42,329 bases of DNA from positions 1 through 42,329 of the forward strand of contig CAZPFS010000016.1 in the NCBI GenBank assembly GCA_964585925.1, in the 5' to 3' direction. Positions 7,555 through 15,279 of this stretch are shown here, one piece after another (positions within the stretch are counted from its first letter, which is position 1; each line of letters starts with the position of its first letter). The notes under the pieces are model-generated. The model ran no database searches. It saw only the letters and a program-made list of their open reading frames with translations, and was not told the DNA's origin. The position numbers and the translations under genes are program-made. The stretch comes from JAAZLS01 sp964585925. GTDB lineage: Bacteria > Bacillota > Dethiobacteria > DTU022.

Positions 7555-8448
7555 TCAGGACCTTTTACCTAATGGTAACCGGGGTGGACCACGAAATACT
7601 TCCCGCACGTGCCAGTTTATGTAACTATCGTGAGGATAATAATCGGGGCTTTGCGGTTGTCGTATAGTCTGATTATGGTAACGCATCAGCCACTCTTCAA
7701 AACCGCATGTACCATGGGCATTTTCTGCTACCTGTAAGACAAAAGAACTATTGATAGTAAAGGCTCCTTTGTCGAAAAGTTTGTGGTGTAATGAACAAAG
7801 GGCAATCCCATTTTCTTCCCTATCTGGCCCTCCGTAACAATGCCACTTAATATGAGCTGCCTCCACCGCAACCAGAGTATCACTCAACCTGACATTAAAA
7901 CCGCAAACGGCACACCGGTATTCATAAGCCCGAAGAATCCTATCCCTGAAATCAGGGGTACGAATCAGCCTGGTATCGCTATTAAGTTCAAGACCGACCT
8001 GGGCAAGAATATCCTGCTGTAAGGTATCGTCGAAATACTGATCAAGGATAAGTCTGGCGAAATCGTTAAGCAGCTGTTTGTCATTCTTTAAAAGTGCATA
8101 AATCTCCTCACTAAAGCCACCTGAAGTACGGTTGTCTACAAGTTCACGATCCGACCAATCCTTTGTTGTATTTAAAACCTGTTTGCCTTCAATTACCCAA
8201 AAATCCCCATCATTACAGAGCTTTACAAAGGGGTAGCTAGGATAGTGCATTCTGCGGTAGGGACCAAATTCAATCAGCAGTTTCCTTAAATCATCGACCA
8301 CCGAAGCATATGTCAACAATCGGGGCTCACCCCTGCTTACCTTGCCCAATGCATATAGCAGGAGCAAAGGCTTATGGGGTGCCCTTATATCACCCCTTTG
8401 CCATGTCCGAATATTTCCTATTTGTTCAATCAGTTCTTTTACCTTCAT
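7555..8448 (-). CDS. Phosphorothioate-DNA-binding HNH restriction endonuclease
   Basis: This 297-aa protein has two domains. Residues 1-150 resemble the sulfur-binding domain of ScoMcrA/SprMcrA-type type IV enzymes (RAPHKPLLLLYALGK, later HYPSYPFVKL and a DG-W strand). Residues about 170-235 form an HNH nuclease with C179/C182, H199 (AAHIKWH), N213 and CSLHH at 218-222, giving the zinc-bound beta-beta-alpha metal site. Known relatives recognise phosphorothioated DNA and cut nearby. No dnd modification genes are in the window, so it would attack incoming modified DNA. It is the last gene of an operon and starts five bases after another HNH gene. Confidence 0.85.
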   Translation of the reverse strand: MKVKELIEQIGNIRTWQRGDIRAPHKPLLLLYALGKVSRGEPRLLTYASVVDDLRKLLIEFGPYRRMHYPSYPFVKLCNDGDFWVIEGKQVLNTTKDWSDRELVDNRTSGGFSEEIYALLKNDKQLLNDFARLILDQYFDDTLQQDILAQVGLELNSDTRLIRTPDFRDRILRAYEYRCAVCGFNVRLSDTLVAVEAAHIKWHCYGGPDREENGIALCSLHHKLFDKGAFTINSSFVLQVAENAHGTCGFEEWLMRYHNQTIRQPQSPDYYPHDSYINWHVREVFRGPPRLPLGKRS

Positions 8449-8453
8449 GCAGA

Positions 8454-9362
8454 TTAACTCACTTCCCTGAACTTGTTAAAACGAATTTCCAGTCTTTCCC
8501 GATCGGGCCAGTTTGACCTGTTTACGGGTAGGATGATTTTCTGTTCATGCATTTGCTGGATGCCGTGTCTGAGCATAGGGCCATCAAATTCTTCTAAGAT
8601 GTCCTCTCGAACGATGATCTTGTAGTCCGGGCTAACACTAATGAGATTACTATCGTAGGCCGCATGATGGATCTTGCAAAGGGAGAGACCATTGGGGACA
8701 ACCGGTTCCCCGCCTTCCTCCTTGTCGGGTATGATGTGGGAGGCGTCTAAGAGCTGGGAGTGGCGTAGGCGACAGAAAGCGCATTGTTCCTGGTAAGCGG
8801 TCAGGACCTGTGCCCTGAATAACCTTTGGTGAAGCCGGGTCATGGTTTGGCTGGCAGCATAATTTCTTTGGGTTTCGGCATTATTTTCAGCAGCATACAG
8901 CACTTGCTCGGAATCTTTGTCTATGCAATTTTCTATACTCATTTTGTCCATCTGAACCTGGAATGTTCCTGTTTGTGGCATATCACCCACTATGTGGACC
9001 GGCCATACGGCAAGATAAATCCCTGGCTCTATCCCTAAAAAATAGATCAAGGGGATCTGCTTAAGCATTGTTTCCCGCAATCCAACATTATCTCGGTGAT
9101 TGGGGTCGTCGCCCCGGTAACGGTACTTTAGTAGCCCCCCCGAGGAAATCTGATCATTATAGGGGCCATTGGTAACTGTGGTAATTGATATTGGCAGTTC
9201 CAGTGCCTTTGGTTTCCAGATGCCCTGCGGCCCTACCAGGGTAATCCGCTGGCCGTTAAAATTAAAGCCCTGTTCAAGGAGCTTACGCGGCAGCAAATCA
9301 CCATATAGTAGAACCTGATCTTCTATCCACTTGAAAGCAGCCATTCTGATTTGCAGATCCAT
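8454..9362 (-). CDS. HNH endonuclease, predicted modification-dependent restriction enzyme
   Basis: This 302-aa protein belongs to the COG3440-like group of predicted restriction endonucleases. The N-terminal 140 residues form a specificity domain with SSGGLLKYRYRGDDPNHRDN and PLIYFLGIEPGIYLAVWP, of the kind found before HNH domains in McrA-like enzymes. The nuclease spans about 190-240: C194/C197, the DASHIIPD histidine (H209), N224 and LCKIHH (C229, H232, H233). It starts one base after the stop of the 76-aa gene and is followed five bases later by the phosphorothioate-type HNH gene, so the two nucleases are almost certainly co-expressed. The modification it reads is not evident. Confidence 0.85.
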   Translation of the reverse strand: MDLQIRMAAFKWIEDQVLLYGDLLPRKLLEQGFNFNGQRITLVGPQGIWKPKALELPISITTVTNGPYNDQISSGGLLKYRYRGDDPNHRDNVGLRETMLKQIPLIYFLGIEPGIYLAVWPVHIVGDMPQTGTFQVQMDKMSIENCIDKDSEQVLYAAENNAETQRNYAASQTMTRLHQRLFRAQVLTAYQEQCAFCRLRHSQLLDASHIIPDKEEGGEPVVPNGLSLCKIHHAAYDSNLISVSPDYKIIVREDILEEFDGPMLRHGIQQMHEQKIILPVNRSNWPDRERLEIRFNKFREVS

Positions 9363-9363
9363 G

Positions 9364-9594
9364 TTATGCTCCGAAAAGATAAAATATAGTTTTTAGTAAA
9401 CTAGTGGGGAGCCCCCTATCAAATATTTGAGCAATTCTGGCAGCCAGAGGCACATATTCTTGCTGCCAGCAGTCCTGAAATTCTCCCTTGATCGAAACAA
9501 TTATCGCTTCCAGACTGGGGAGAATTTTTACTTTTTCATCAGTTGAAACCGTACGAATTTTACCGATAACGGATTTGAGCCTATCAAGATCCAT
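9364..9594 (-). CDS. Small uncharacterised protein of the defence-like operon
   Basis: This 76-aa, mostly helical protein starts at the ATG at 9594, seven bases after a strong AAAGGGGGAG site. An earlier ATG at 9630 lacks a site. It has no metal-binding cysteines and no signal peptide; the hydrophobic C-terminus (SLLKTIFYLFGA) could pack against a partner. One base separates its stop from the following HNH gene, so the proteins are probably made together. I do not recognise the family. It could be a subunit or a regulator of the downstream nuclease. Confidence 0.7.
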   Translation of the reverse strand: MDLDRLKSVIGKIRTVSTDEKVKILPSLEAIIVSIKGEFQDCWQQEYVPLAARIAQIFDRGLPTSLLKTIFYLFGA

Positions 9595-9610
9595 TTCAGA
9601 ACTCCCCCTT

Positions 9611-9922
9611 TCATCCCGGCCATAATACAATAGCCCGGTGCTTGGCGGGAGAAACCGCCGACAGGTTTAATTTCTGCTGAGCGTTTCTGAAATAGGAGCA
9701 GATGTTTTCACCCATGTTCATTATCCGTTCTATGTTCTAATTAAACGCCGCCCCACCTAAACATGCTCAAGGCACATTTACAGGCAAGGGCTGAATTGTT
9801 CTCCGAATACTGGTTCTGAACAACCTTGCCAGGTGAAAGGAACCAAGACCCTCCGGTTTTGCTTCCAGCCAGTGAATAAATCCAGCTACCTGTTTGTCTG
9901 CCAGGTACAAATCCCTGTTCAT
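9611..9922 (-). pseudogene. Decayed gene of unknown family between the helicase and the 76-aa gene
   Basis: A start ATG at 9922 with ribosome site AAAGGGAGGG opens a protein-like frame (MNRDLYLADKQVAGFIHWLE). The frame soon loses sense and stops at 9767. In the next frame, protein-like sequence continues (SENNSALACKCALSMFRWGGV without its first residue) and stops near 9741. The original frame then resumes (MGENICSYFRNAQQKLNL) to a TGA at 9611-9613. Two compensating frame changes and a probable internal deletion explain this best. Its position inside a tightly packed operon suggests it was once a working component. The family is unknown to me. Confidence 0.6.
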
Positions 9923-9941
9923 ACAACTGCATCCCTCCCTT

Positions 9942-12041
9942 TCAGCCGCGGTATTCCTCCCGATCAACCAGTCCGGCAACCTCAGCCAGGAAGGGAGATT
10001 CCTGACCGGCGGTGGTAACCAGGAAGAGGTTTTCGGCGGCACGAGTCATGGCCACATAGAGCAGAGTGCGGTAGCGCTCCTGATCAAGCTGGGTTTCTTC
10101 TTCGTCAAGGCCCTGCCGGTTGATGTGGCGGGGGATCTTGCCGCGCCTGACACCGACTACGAACACCACCGGAAATTCGATCCCTTTGGCGGAGTGAATG
10201 GTCATTATCTTGACCTTTTCCTCCAGTATATTGAAGGCCTGATCTCTGTGAACTATGCAAGGGATATTGCGCACAGTCAGCTCGTCGCAGTAAAGTTTGC
10301 ACAGATCATTGGTGGGGCAGAGGATGGCAAAATCAAAGAGACGAAAGTAACCCCCTCCCACCAGATCCTGCAGCTCCTCGCAGACAAAGCGGACCTCCCG
10401 GTCCTGTAGATCGCAACAGACCACCCTGGGGCGGGCCCCCACCCGGTGGGACCAGATGGGCTTGATGAATTCATTTTCTTGAACAAGCAGGATGTTGTGG
10501 CTGATCAGCTCCGCGGCGGCAGCAGCCACCTGCACCGTATTGCGGAAATTTTTCCTTAAAATTGAGGTGCGCCCGCGGGCCTCAATGCCCGCCTCCTTCC
10601 AGGAAAAACCTCGGTTGTAGATAGTCTGGGAGGCATCGGCCAAGACCATGCAGGTAATGTGAGGGCGCAGGCCGTTTCCTTTGATCAGATCCCCGATCAG
10701 GCGCAGTTGAACCGCGCTCAGATCCTGTCCCTCATCGAGAATTACATCGTCGTAAGGTTTGACTAGCGGGGTGGTCTTTAGTTTTTCAAGCCCTACCAGG
10801 GGGAGATCGTTCCAATCACAAAGACCAGCTTCTTCCAGCAACCCCTGGTAGACCTGGTAAACCGCCCAGACCGCCCGGCGGTACCCGGGCAACAGGGGAG
10901 TATTTCTGCCGAAACGGCGCACTTTTAGGTACTCCTCCAGATGGGCGATACCGCCACCTTTGATCACCTGCTGGATCTCGGTCTGGTAAAAATCAGGGGG
11001 CAACTCGGGGAAAGCCGGATCTGCGCCTTCCCTGGCCTGCCGAAGCGCCTCCCTGATCAGCTCTTTCTGCCGGCTTGCATCGGCTATGTCGAAATAAAGG
11101 CCATGGGTGTCCCGCAGGTAATCGGTCAGCCAGTTGAAATAGGTCTTTACCTCCAAGTTGTCAGGCAGCGGGCCGATCAGTTCTTCGATCAGGGATCTGT
11201 TTACACCATTCAGGGTCCGGGTAAAGGTCAGCAAGAGCACCCGGCGGCCTTTGGCGGCCTGTTCGATGGCCCGGTAAATACCCACCGTGGTTTTGCCCGA
11301 GCCGGCGCATCCGCGCAGGATCATGGCGCCGGTGTGGGGAGAGTCTACGTAGCGGGCCTGCTCCGGGTCCAGGTTCAGCATCAGCCTTTTGAAACTGCCC
11401 CGGCAATAGCCCTCCAGGCGATCCAGGGTTGTTCGGAAAAGCAGGTTGTCCGGGTTATAGATCACATCTTGCATATCTATGTTGGTAGCCAGATCAAGCA
11501 TCCAGTTCAGGCTTTTTTCCGGAAGACCCTTGATCTTCTCCAGATCCTCAAGCCGCCTGGTTTTTTGCACTTTCTTCACCAGGCAGGAGGGGACACCTAG
11601 AAAACGCAGGTGGGCGGCTGGGAAAAAGGCAAACGGATTATCGGGTTTTTCTTCGGGAATTTGCGGCTCGGGTGTTATATCTGTGTTCCCCTCGGCACCG
11701 GCAGCTACCTGTTCCTCCTGTTCAATCGGGTAATCCATTTCCAGGCGACTGAAGGCGGTCTGAGGTGCAAAGACCCGCTGGTGCACCCGGTCAATGACTC
11801 GATGGTCTCCCAATTTCCAAAGACGAAGCATCTCCCCATCCCAGTCATAGATGATCCTCCACCCCAGGTTAACGTAACATTCCCATTTACCCCGAGTATT
11901 TTGGATCCGGTGAGCCTGTAAACTGGGATGCCCCGGATCTATCCTCAGCCTTCGGATCGTGTCCATGGCCTGGTTTTTAATTCCCGAGGGACAATCATCC
12001 AAAGTGCCCTTAAATTCGTCGGAGATCAACAGTTCAAACAA
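9942..12041 (-). CDS. RelE-like domain fused to a UvrD/Rep-type SF1 helicase
   Basis: This is a 699-aa protein. Residues 1-95 resemble a RelE/ParE toxin fold (RRLRIDPGHPSLQAHRI and WECYVNLGWRIIYDWDGE), as in mRNA interferases. A linker with acidic and proline-rich stretches follows, then an SF1 helicase: Walker A GCAGSGKTT (244-252), a DEGQD motif II (436-440, usually DEAQD), KNFRNTVQVA, then MTIHSAKGIEFPVVF and LLYVAMTRAAENL near the C-terminus. The TTG start is preceded by AGAAGGAAG. It is the first gene of a packed minus-strand operon with two HNH nucleases. Whether the RelE-like part cuts RNA or only binds cannot be told; catalytic residues differ widely in this family. Confidence 0.9.
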   Translation of the reverse strand: MFELLISDEFKGTLDDCPSGIKNQAMDTIRRLRIDPGHPSLQAHRIQNTRGKWECYVNLGWRIIYDWDGEMLRLWKLGDHRVIDRVHQRVFAPQTAFSRLEMDYPIEQEEQVAAGAEGNTDITPEPQIPEEKPDNPFAFFPAAHLRFLGVPSCLVKKVQKTRRLEDLEKIKGLPEKSLNWMLDLATNIDMQDVIYNPDNLLFRTTLDRLEGYCRGSFKRLMLNLDPEQARYVDSPHTGAMILRGCAGSGKTTVGIYRAIEQAAKGRRVLLLTFTRTLNGVNRSLIEELIGPLPDNLEVKTYFNWLTDYLRDTHGLYFDIADASRQKELIREALRQAREGADPAFPELPPDFYQTEIQQVIKGGGIAHLEEYLKVRRFGRNTPLLPGYRRAVWAVYQVYQGLLEEAGLCDWNDLPLVGLEKLKTTPLVKPYDDVILDEGQDLSAVQLRLIGDLIKGNGLRPHITCMVLADASQTIYNRGFSWKEAGIEARGRTSILRKNFRNTVQVAAAAAELISHNILLVQENEFIKPIWSHRVGARPRVVCCDLQDREVRFVCEELQDLVGGGYFRLFDFAILCPTNDLCKLYCDELTVRNIPCIVHRDQAFNILEEKVKIMTIHSAKGIEFPVVFVVGVRRGKIPRHINRQGLDEEETQLDQERYRTLLYVAMTRAAENLFLVTTAGQESPFLAEVAGLVDREEYRG

Positions 12042-12110
12042 AACCCATCTTCCTTCTATACTACAATAAATATATTTTACTGGTATCCTGGCGAGGCTGA
12101 CATTAGGTTA

Positions 12111-12146
12111 GCAGAAACCCGGATCCGGTGGTAATACTGTTTCTGC
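12111..12146. repeat. Inverted repeat in the divergent intergenic region
   Basis: GCAGAAAC (12111-12118) and GTTTCTGC (12139-12146) form a perfect 8-bp inverted repeat whose loop contains CCGGATCCGG. It lies between the divergent helicase and NAD-kinase-like genes. It could be a regulator site or a transcript hairpin. No clear promoter was recognised in this 270-base gap apart from a TATAAT at 12275-12280. Confidence 0.4.
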
Positions 12147-12311
12147 AAAACTTCCGGGTATATTGTTTATTGATAATCCCGCTTATTTCGATCCGCTTAC
12201 TTTTAATTACGTCACAAAACTTCATAATCCTGCTATATTATTTATAATCTTCCAAATGCTTAATCTGATAGAATTATAATGAGGCGCCAGGGTTAAGGGG
12301 TGGGCAAAGCG

Positions 12312-13454
12312 ATGCTTAATAAAAAAAAGATAGGGTTTATCATTAACCCGCTGGCGGGAATCGGCGGAAAGGTCGGGTTAAAAGGAAGCGATGGCTGCGA
12401 AATAGTGAAAAAGGCTTTTTCCATGGGGGCTGTTCCGGAGGCTTCCCTCAAAGCAAGAAGAGCCCTGGAGCGCATCAGAAAACTGGCGGCGCAAATTGTA
12501 ATTGTTGCCTACCCGGGGCCTATGGGGGAAACCACAGCCAGGGAACTGGGGTTTAAAACCGAAGTTCTGGGAACACTGCGGGGGGATCGTACCACGCCGC
12601 AGGATACGGAAAACGCGGCTGCAGATATGAAGGCGGCCGGTGTTGATTTGATCCTGTTTGCCGGCGGTGATGGAACAGCCCGCAACATCCACCATGCCAT
12701 CGGCAACCGCCTGCCGGTGATCGGGATCCCGGCCGGGGTGAAAATCCATTCGGGGGTATACGCCGATACGCCGGCCCGGGCCGGCGATCTGGCCTTGCTG
12801 TTTCTGACCGACAGGGCCGGAATCCAGATAAAGGAAGCCGAAGTGATGGACATTGATGAAGAAGCCTTCCGGCGGGATCGCCTTTCGGCCAAACTGTACG
12901 GGTATTTGACTGTTCCGAGCGCCAGAAACCTGATGCAAGGCGCCAAGGCGGGCAGTGCTCCTTCCGAAAAAGAAGCGATGATGTCGATCGCCTCCCATCT
13001 GGCAATCCATATGGAAAATGAGGTGTGCTATATTATAGGGCCGGGAACAACCACCCAGGCCATCATGGATATTTTACATTTGAAAAGCACCCTGTTAGGC
13101 GTGGATGTGATTTTCAACAGGCAGTTGATACGCTCTGATGTGAATGAGAGAGGTCTTTTGGAGTTGCTGGATCAAATGGAGGGCCGGGCGGTTCGATCCA
13201 GGATCATCGTGACGGTTATTGGGGGGCAGGGTTATGTTTTTGGGAGGGGGAATCAACAGATCAGCGACCGGGTTATTCGAAGGGTAGGAAAAGATAATAT
13301 GATCATCGTGGCTACCGAAAGAAAAATGATTGCCCTGAACGGCAAGCCCCTGCTGGTTGATACGGGAGACGGGGAGCTTGACCGGGACCTGTCGGGATAT
13401 GTGAAGGTGATTACGGCTCAAAATCGACAGATGGCGTACAGATTGACCTGTTGA
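12312..13454 (+). CDS. ATP-NAD kinase family protein (COG3199-like)
   Basis: This 380-aa protein shows the nucleotide-binding signature of ATP-NAD/diacylglycerol-type kinases, LFAGGDGTARNI with GGDGT at residues 118-122. It also has an N-terminal INPLAGIGGKVGLKGSDG segment typical of the COG3199/AcoX-like branch, and IGPGTTTQAIMDIL in the C-terminal domain. This branch is larger than housekeeping NadK (about 280 aa) and its substrate is not settled. A GTG at 12300 is possible, but the ATG at 12312 is better spaced from AAGGGGTGG. It is divergent from the helicase and converges on the GcvPB-like gene, so it appears monocistronic. Confidence 0.85.
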   Translation: MLNKKKIGFIINPLAGIGGKVGLKGSDGCEIVKKAFSMGAVPEASLKARRALERIRKLAAQIVIVAYPGPMGETTARELGFKTEVLGTLRGDRTTPQDTENAAADMKAAGVDLILFAGGDGTARNIHHAIGNRLPVIGIPAGVKIHSGVYADTPARAGDLALLFLTDRAGIQIKEAEVMDIDEEAFRRDRLSAKLYGYLTVPSARNLMQGAKAGSAPSEKEAMMSIASHLAIHMENEVCYIIGPGTTTQAIMDILHLKSTLLGVDVIFNRQLIRSDVNERGLLELLDQMEGRAVRSRIIVTVIGGQGYVFGRGNQQISDRVIRRVGKDNMIIVATERKMIALNGKPLLVDTGDGELDRDLSGYVKVITAQNRQMAYRLTC

Positions 13455-13479
13455 GAGTTGGCTGAATCGCTGCTTTTAT

Positions 13480-13670
13480 CACCCCCCTCACCCTGACCCT
13501 CTCCCCCCAGGGGAAAGGGGACAAGGAACGTACATGCCCCCGGGGAGAGAGAGAACGTACATGCCCTCCAGGAAAGGGAGGAAAATATTTCATAGATAGT
13601 CAGGCCCAATTAGGGGTAAATTTCACCGACACTTGCGCCCTATTAAGGAGAAATATTTCATGGATACTCA
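13480..13670. repeat. GC-rich degenerate repeat cluster between convergent genes
   Basis: Bases 13480-13520 are a low-complexity CCCCTCACCCTGACCCTCTCC-type block. GAACGTACATGCCC occurs twice (13526-13539 and 13553-13566, period 27). A second motif, AAATATTTCAT(A/G)GATA, occurs near 13583 and again near 13651. This looks like a nested, partly duplicated intergenic repeat. No gene was found in this stretch. Confidence 0.6.
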
Positions 13671-13719
13671 TGCTCTACTCAAGGGAGAAGGAACTTATTT
13701 GCCCGGTCGTAAGTTCGTT

Positions 13720-15279
13720 CTATTTCTTCTTTTTATATTTCTTCCGGTAGGCTCTCCAGGTGGGGGCCCACCTTTTTGGATCCTGCAGTATAGATGTATC
13801 GGTCATCTTCCCCACCACCTGATTGTGGGGAGCATTTAAAACAAGCTCGGGATCTTTGTAGGCTTCCTCCACCACCTGCTCCAGTGCGGCGGCCCAGTAA
13901 TCTATATCCTGTTTAGAATAGGTTTCACAGGGTTCCGGGGTAAACGGCTCCGGTACTATCCAGGGATGATGGCTCATCCAGTAACCCTGAATACCGTAAT
14001 CGCTCAACCGGTAACGTACCGCCTCCGTACCTACCCCCGTGTCCACCTGCAGTTTTTCCAGGCTGTATCTGGCCTGTTCCAATCTTCTCTTGCCTTCGGC
14101 ATAGGGCAGGCTGACGCCTTTGATCGCCAGCAGCAGTTTTTCCAGATAGTTGTGGTTTAAAACGGATATGGCCGAAACGGCTTTCAGCCCTTCCTCTCCC
14201 ATACTCAAGATCCAGGCGTAGGCTTTGAGGACACATTCCAGGTTGCCCCAAAAAGCCCGTACCTTGCCGATGCTGTCCGGCCGGTCGTAATCAAGATAAT
14301 AGCGGTGGCCATTAAATTCCACGGTGGGTACGGGGAGGTATTTTGCCAGTTCCTTCCGCACGCCTAAGGCCCCCGAGGCGGGGCCCTCACTGCCGTGGGG
14401 GGTAGAAAATGTTTTGTGGAGATTGAAATGGCAGGCGTCAAACCCGGCCTCAAACGCCCGGGCCACGCCCAGGATGCCGTTGGCATTGGCCTGATCATAG
14501 AAACAAAGTCCTCCGGCATCGTGAACAATTTTTACATACTCGGCCACCCGGGGGTTGAAGATCCCCGTATCCTCCGGGTTGGTGAGCATGATTCCGGCTG
14601 TTCTGCCGGAAACAATGGATTTTAGGGCCTCCAGATCGGGATAGCCGTTCTCGTCCGGCATAAGTGTAACTACTTTGAAGCCTGCCGTAGCCGGAGTGGC
14701 GGCGTCACAGGGATGAGAAAATATGGTGGTGATCACCTCGTCCCGCCGATCGAGCTCGCCGCGATCTTGGTGATATTTCCTGAACAGGCAGGCGTTGGTA
14801 TAGGTGGCATGGGCTCCGCCCCCCGGCTGGAAACTGAATTTGTCCATGCCGGATAGCTCTTTCAGGAACTGTTCCAGTTTGTATGCAATTTCCAGGATCC
14901 CCTGCAGGTGTTTATCCGGCTGGCAGGGATGAATGCCGGCAATTCTTTTGGCCAGCTGTTCGTTTATTTTGGGGCTGTATTTCATGGTGCAGGTTCCCTC
15001 ACCAATGTCCGGGCCCAGATCCATACCCATGGTTTGCTGGGATAACCTCAGGTAATGCTGCAGCACATGATACTGGGATATTTCCGGCAGGCCGGCATCT
15101 GCTTTTCGCCGCATATTAGGGGGCAGTATTGTCTCCGCGGTGCCCGCGGCCGCGGTTATTTCCGGATCCGGCTGGGGAGGGATGATCCCTCTCTCTCCTT
15201 TTGTGCCCAGGGTCAATATGATCGGCTCGTCCCAGGCCGCGGAATGGTATTTTCTTAACTTAACTTTGGGGTGATTCAT
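13720..15279 (-). CDS. gcvPB: Divergent glycine dehydrogenase (decarboxylating) subunit GcvPB-like protein
   Basis: This 519-aa PLP enzyme of fold type I matches the C-terminal half of glycine decarboxylase (P-protein). GTCTMKYSPKINE (about 96-107) and HFNLHKTFSTPHG, with the PLP lysine at 289, are clear. Two usually invariant motifs are changed: the AHGTNPAS loop reads HPCDAATPAT (189-198), and the glycine-rich loop after the lysine reads GSEGPASGA instead of GGGGPGSGP. The ATG at 15279 has ribosome site GGGAGGT and overlaps the GcvPA-like stop by four bases. No gcvH or gcvT is nearby. It may be a glycine decarboxylase paralogue with another substrate. Confidence 0.85.
   Translation of the reverse strand: MNHPKVKLRKYHSAAWDEPIILTLGTKGERGIIPPQPDPEITAAAGTAETILPPNMRRKADAGLPEISQYHVLQHYLRLSQQTMGMDLGPDIGEGTCTMKYSPKINEQLAKRIAGIHPCQPDKHLQGILEIAYKLEQFLKELSGMDKFSFQPGGGAHATYTNACLFRKYHQDRGELDRRDEVITTIFSHPCDAATPATAGFKVVTLMPDENGYPDLEALKSIVSGRTAGIMLTNPEDTGIFNPRVAEYVKIVHDAGGLCFYDQANANGILGVARAFEAGFDACHFNLHKTFSTPHGSEGPASGALGVRKELAKYLPVPTVEFNGHRYYLDYDRPDSIGKVRAFWGNLECVLKAYAWILSMGEEGLKAVSAISVLNHNYLEKLLLAIKGVSLPYAEGKRRLEQARYSLEKLQVDTGVGTEAVRYRLSDYGIQGYWMSHHPWIVPEPFTPEPCETYSKQDIDYWAAALEQVVEEAYKDPELVLNAPHNQVVGKMTDTSILQDPKRWAPTWRAYRKKYKKKK

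Noticed and set aside
12378..13010. 210-aa minus-strand ORF over the NAD-kinase-like gene
   Set aside because: It is an antisense shadow; the plus-strand frame has the GGDGT motif and a good start.
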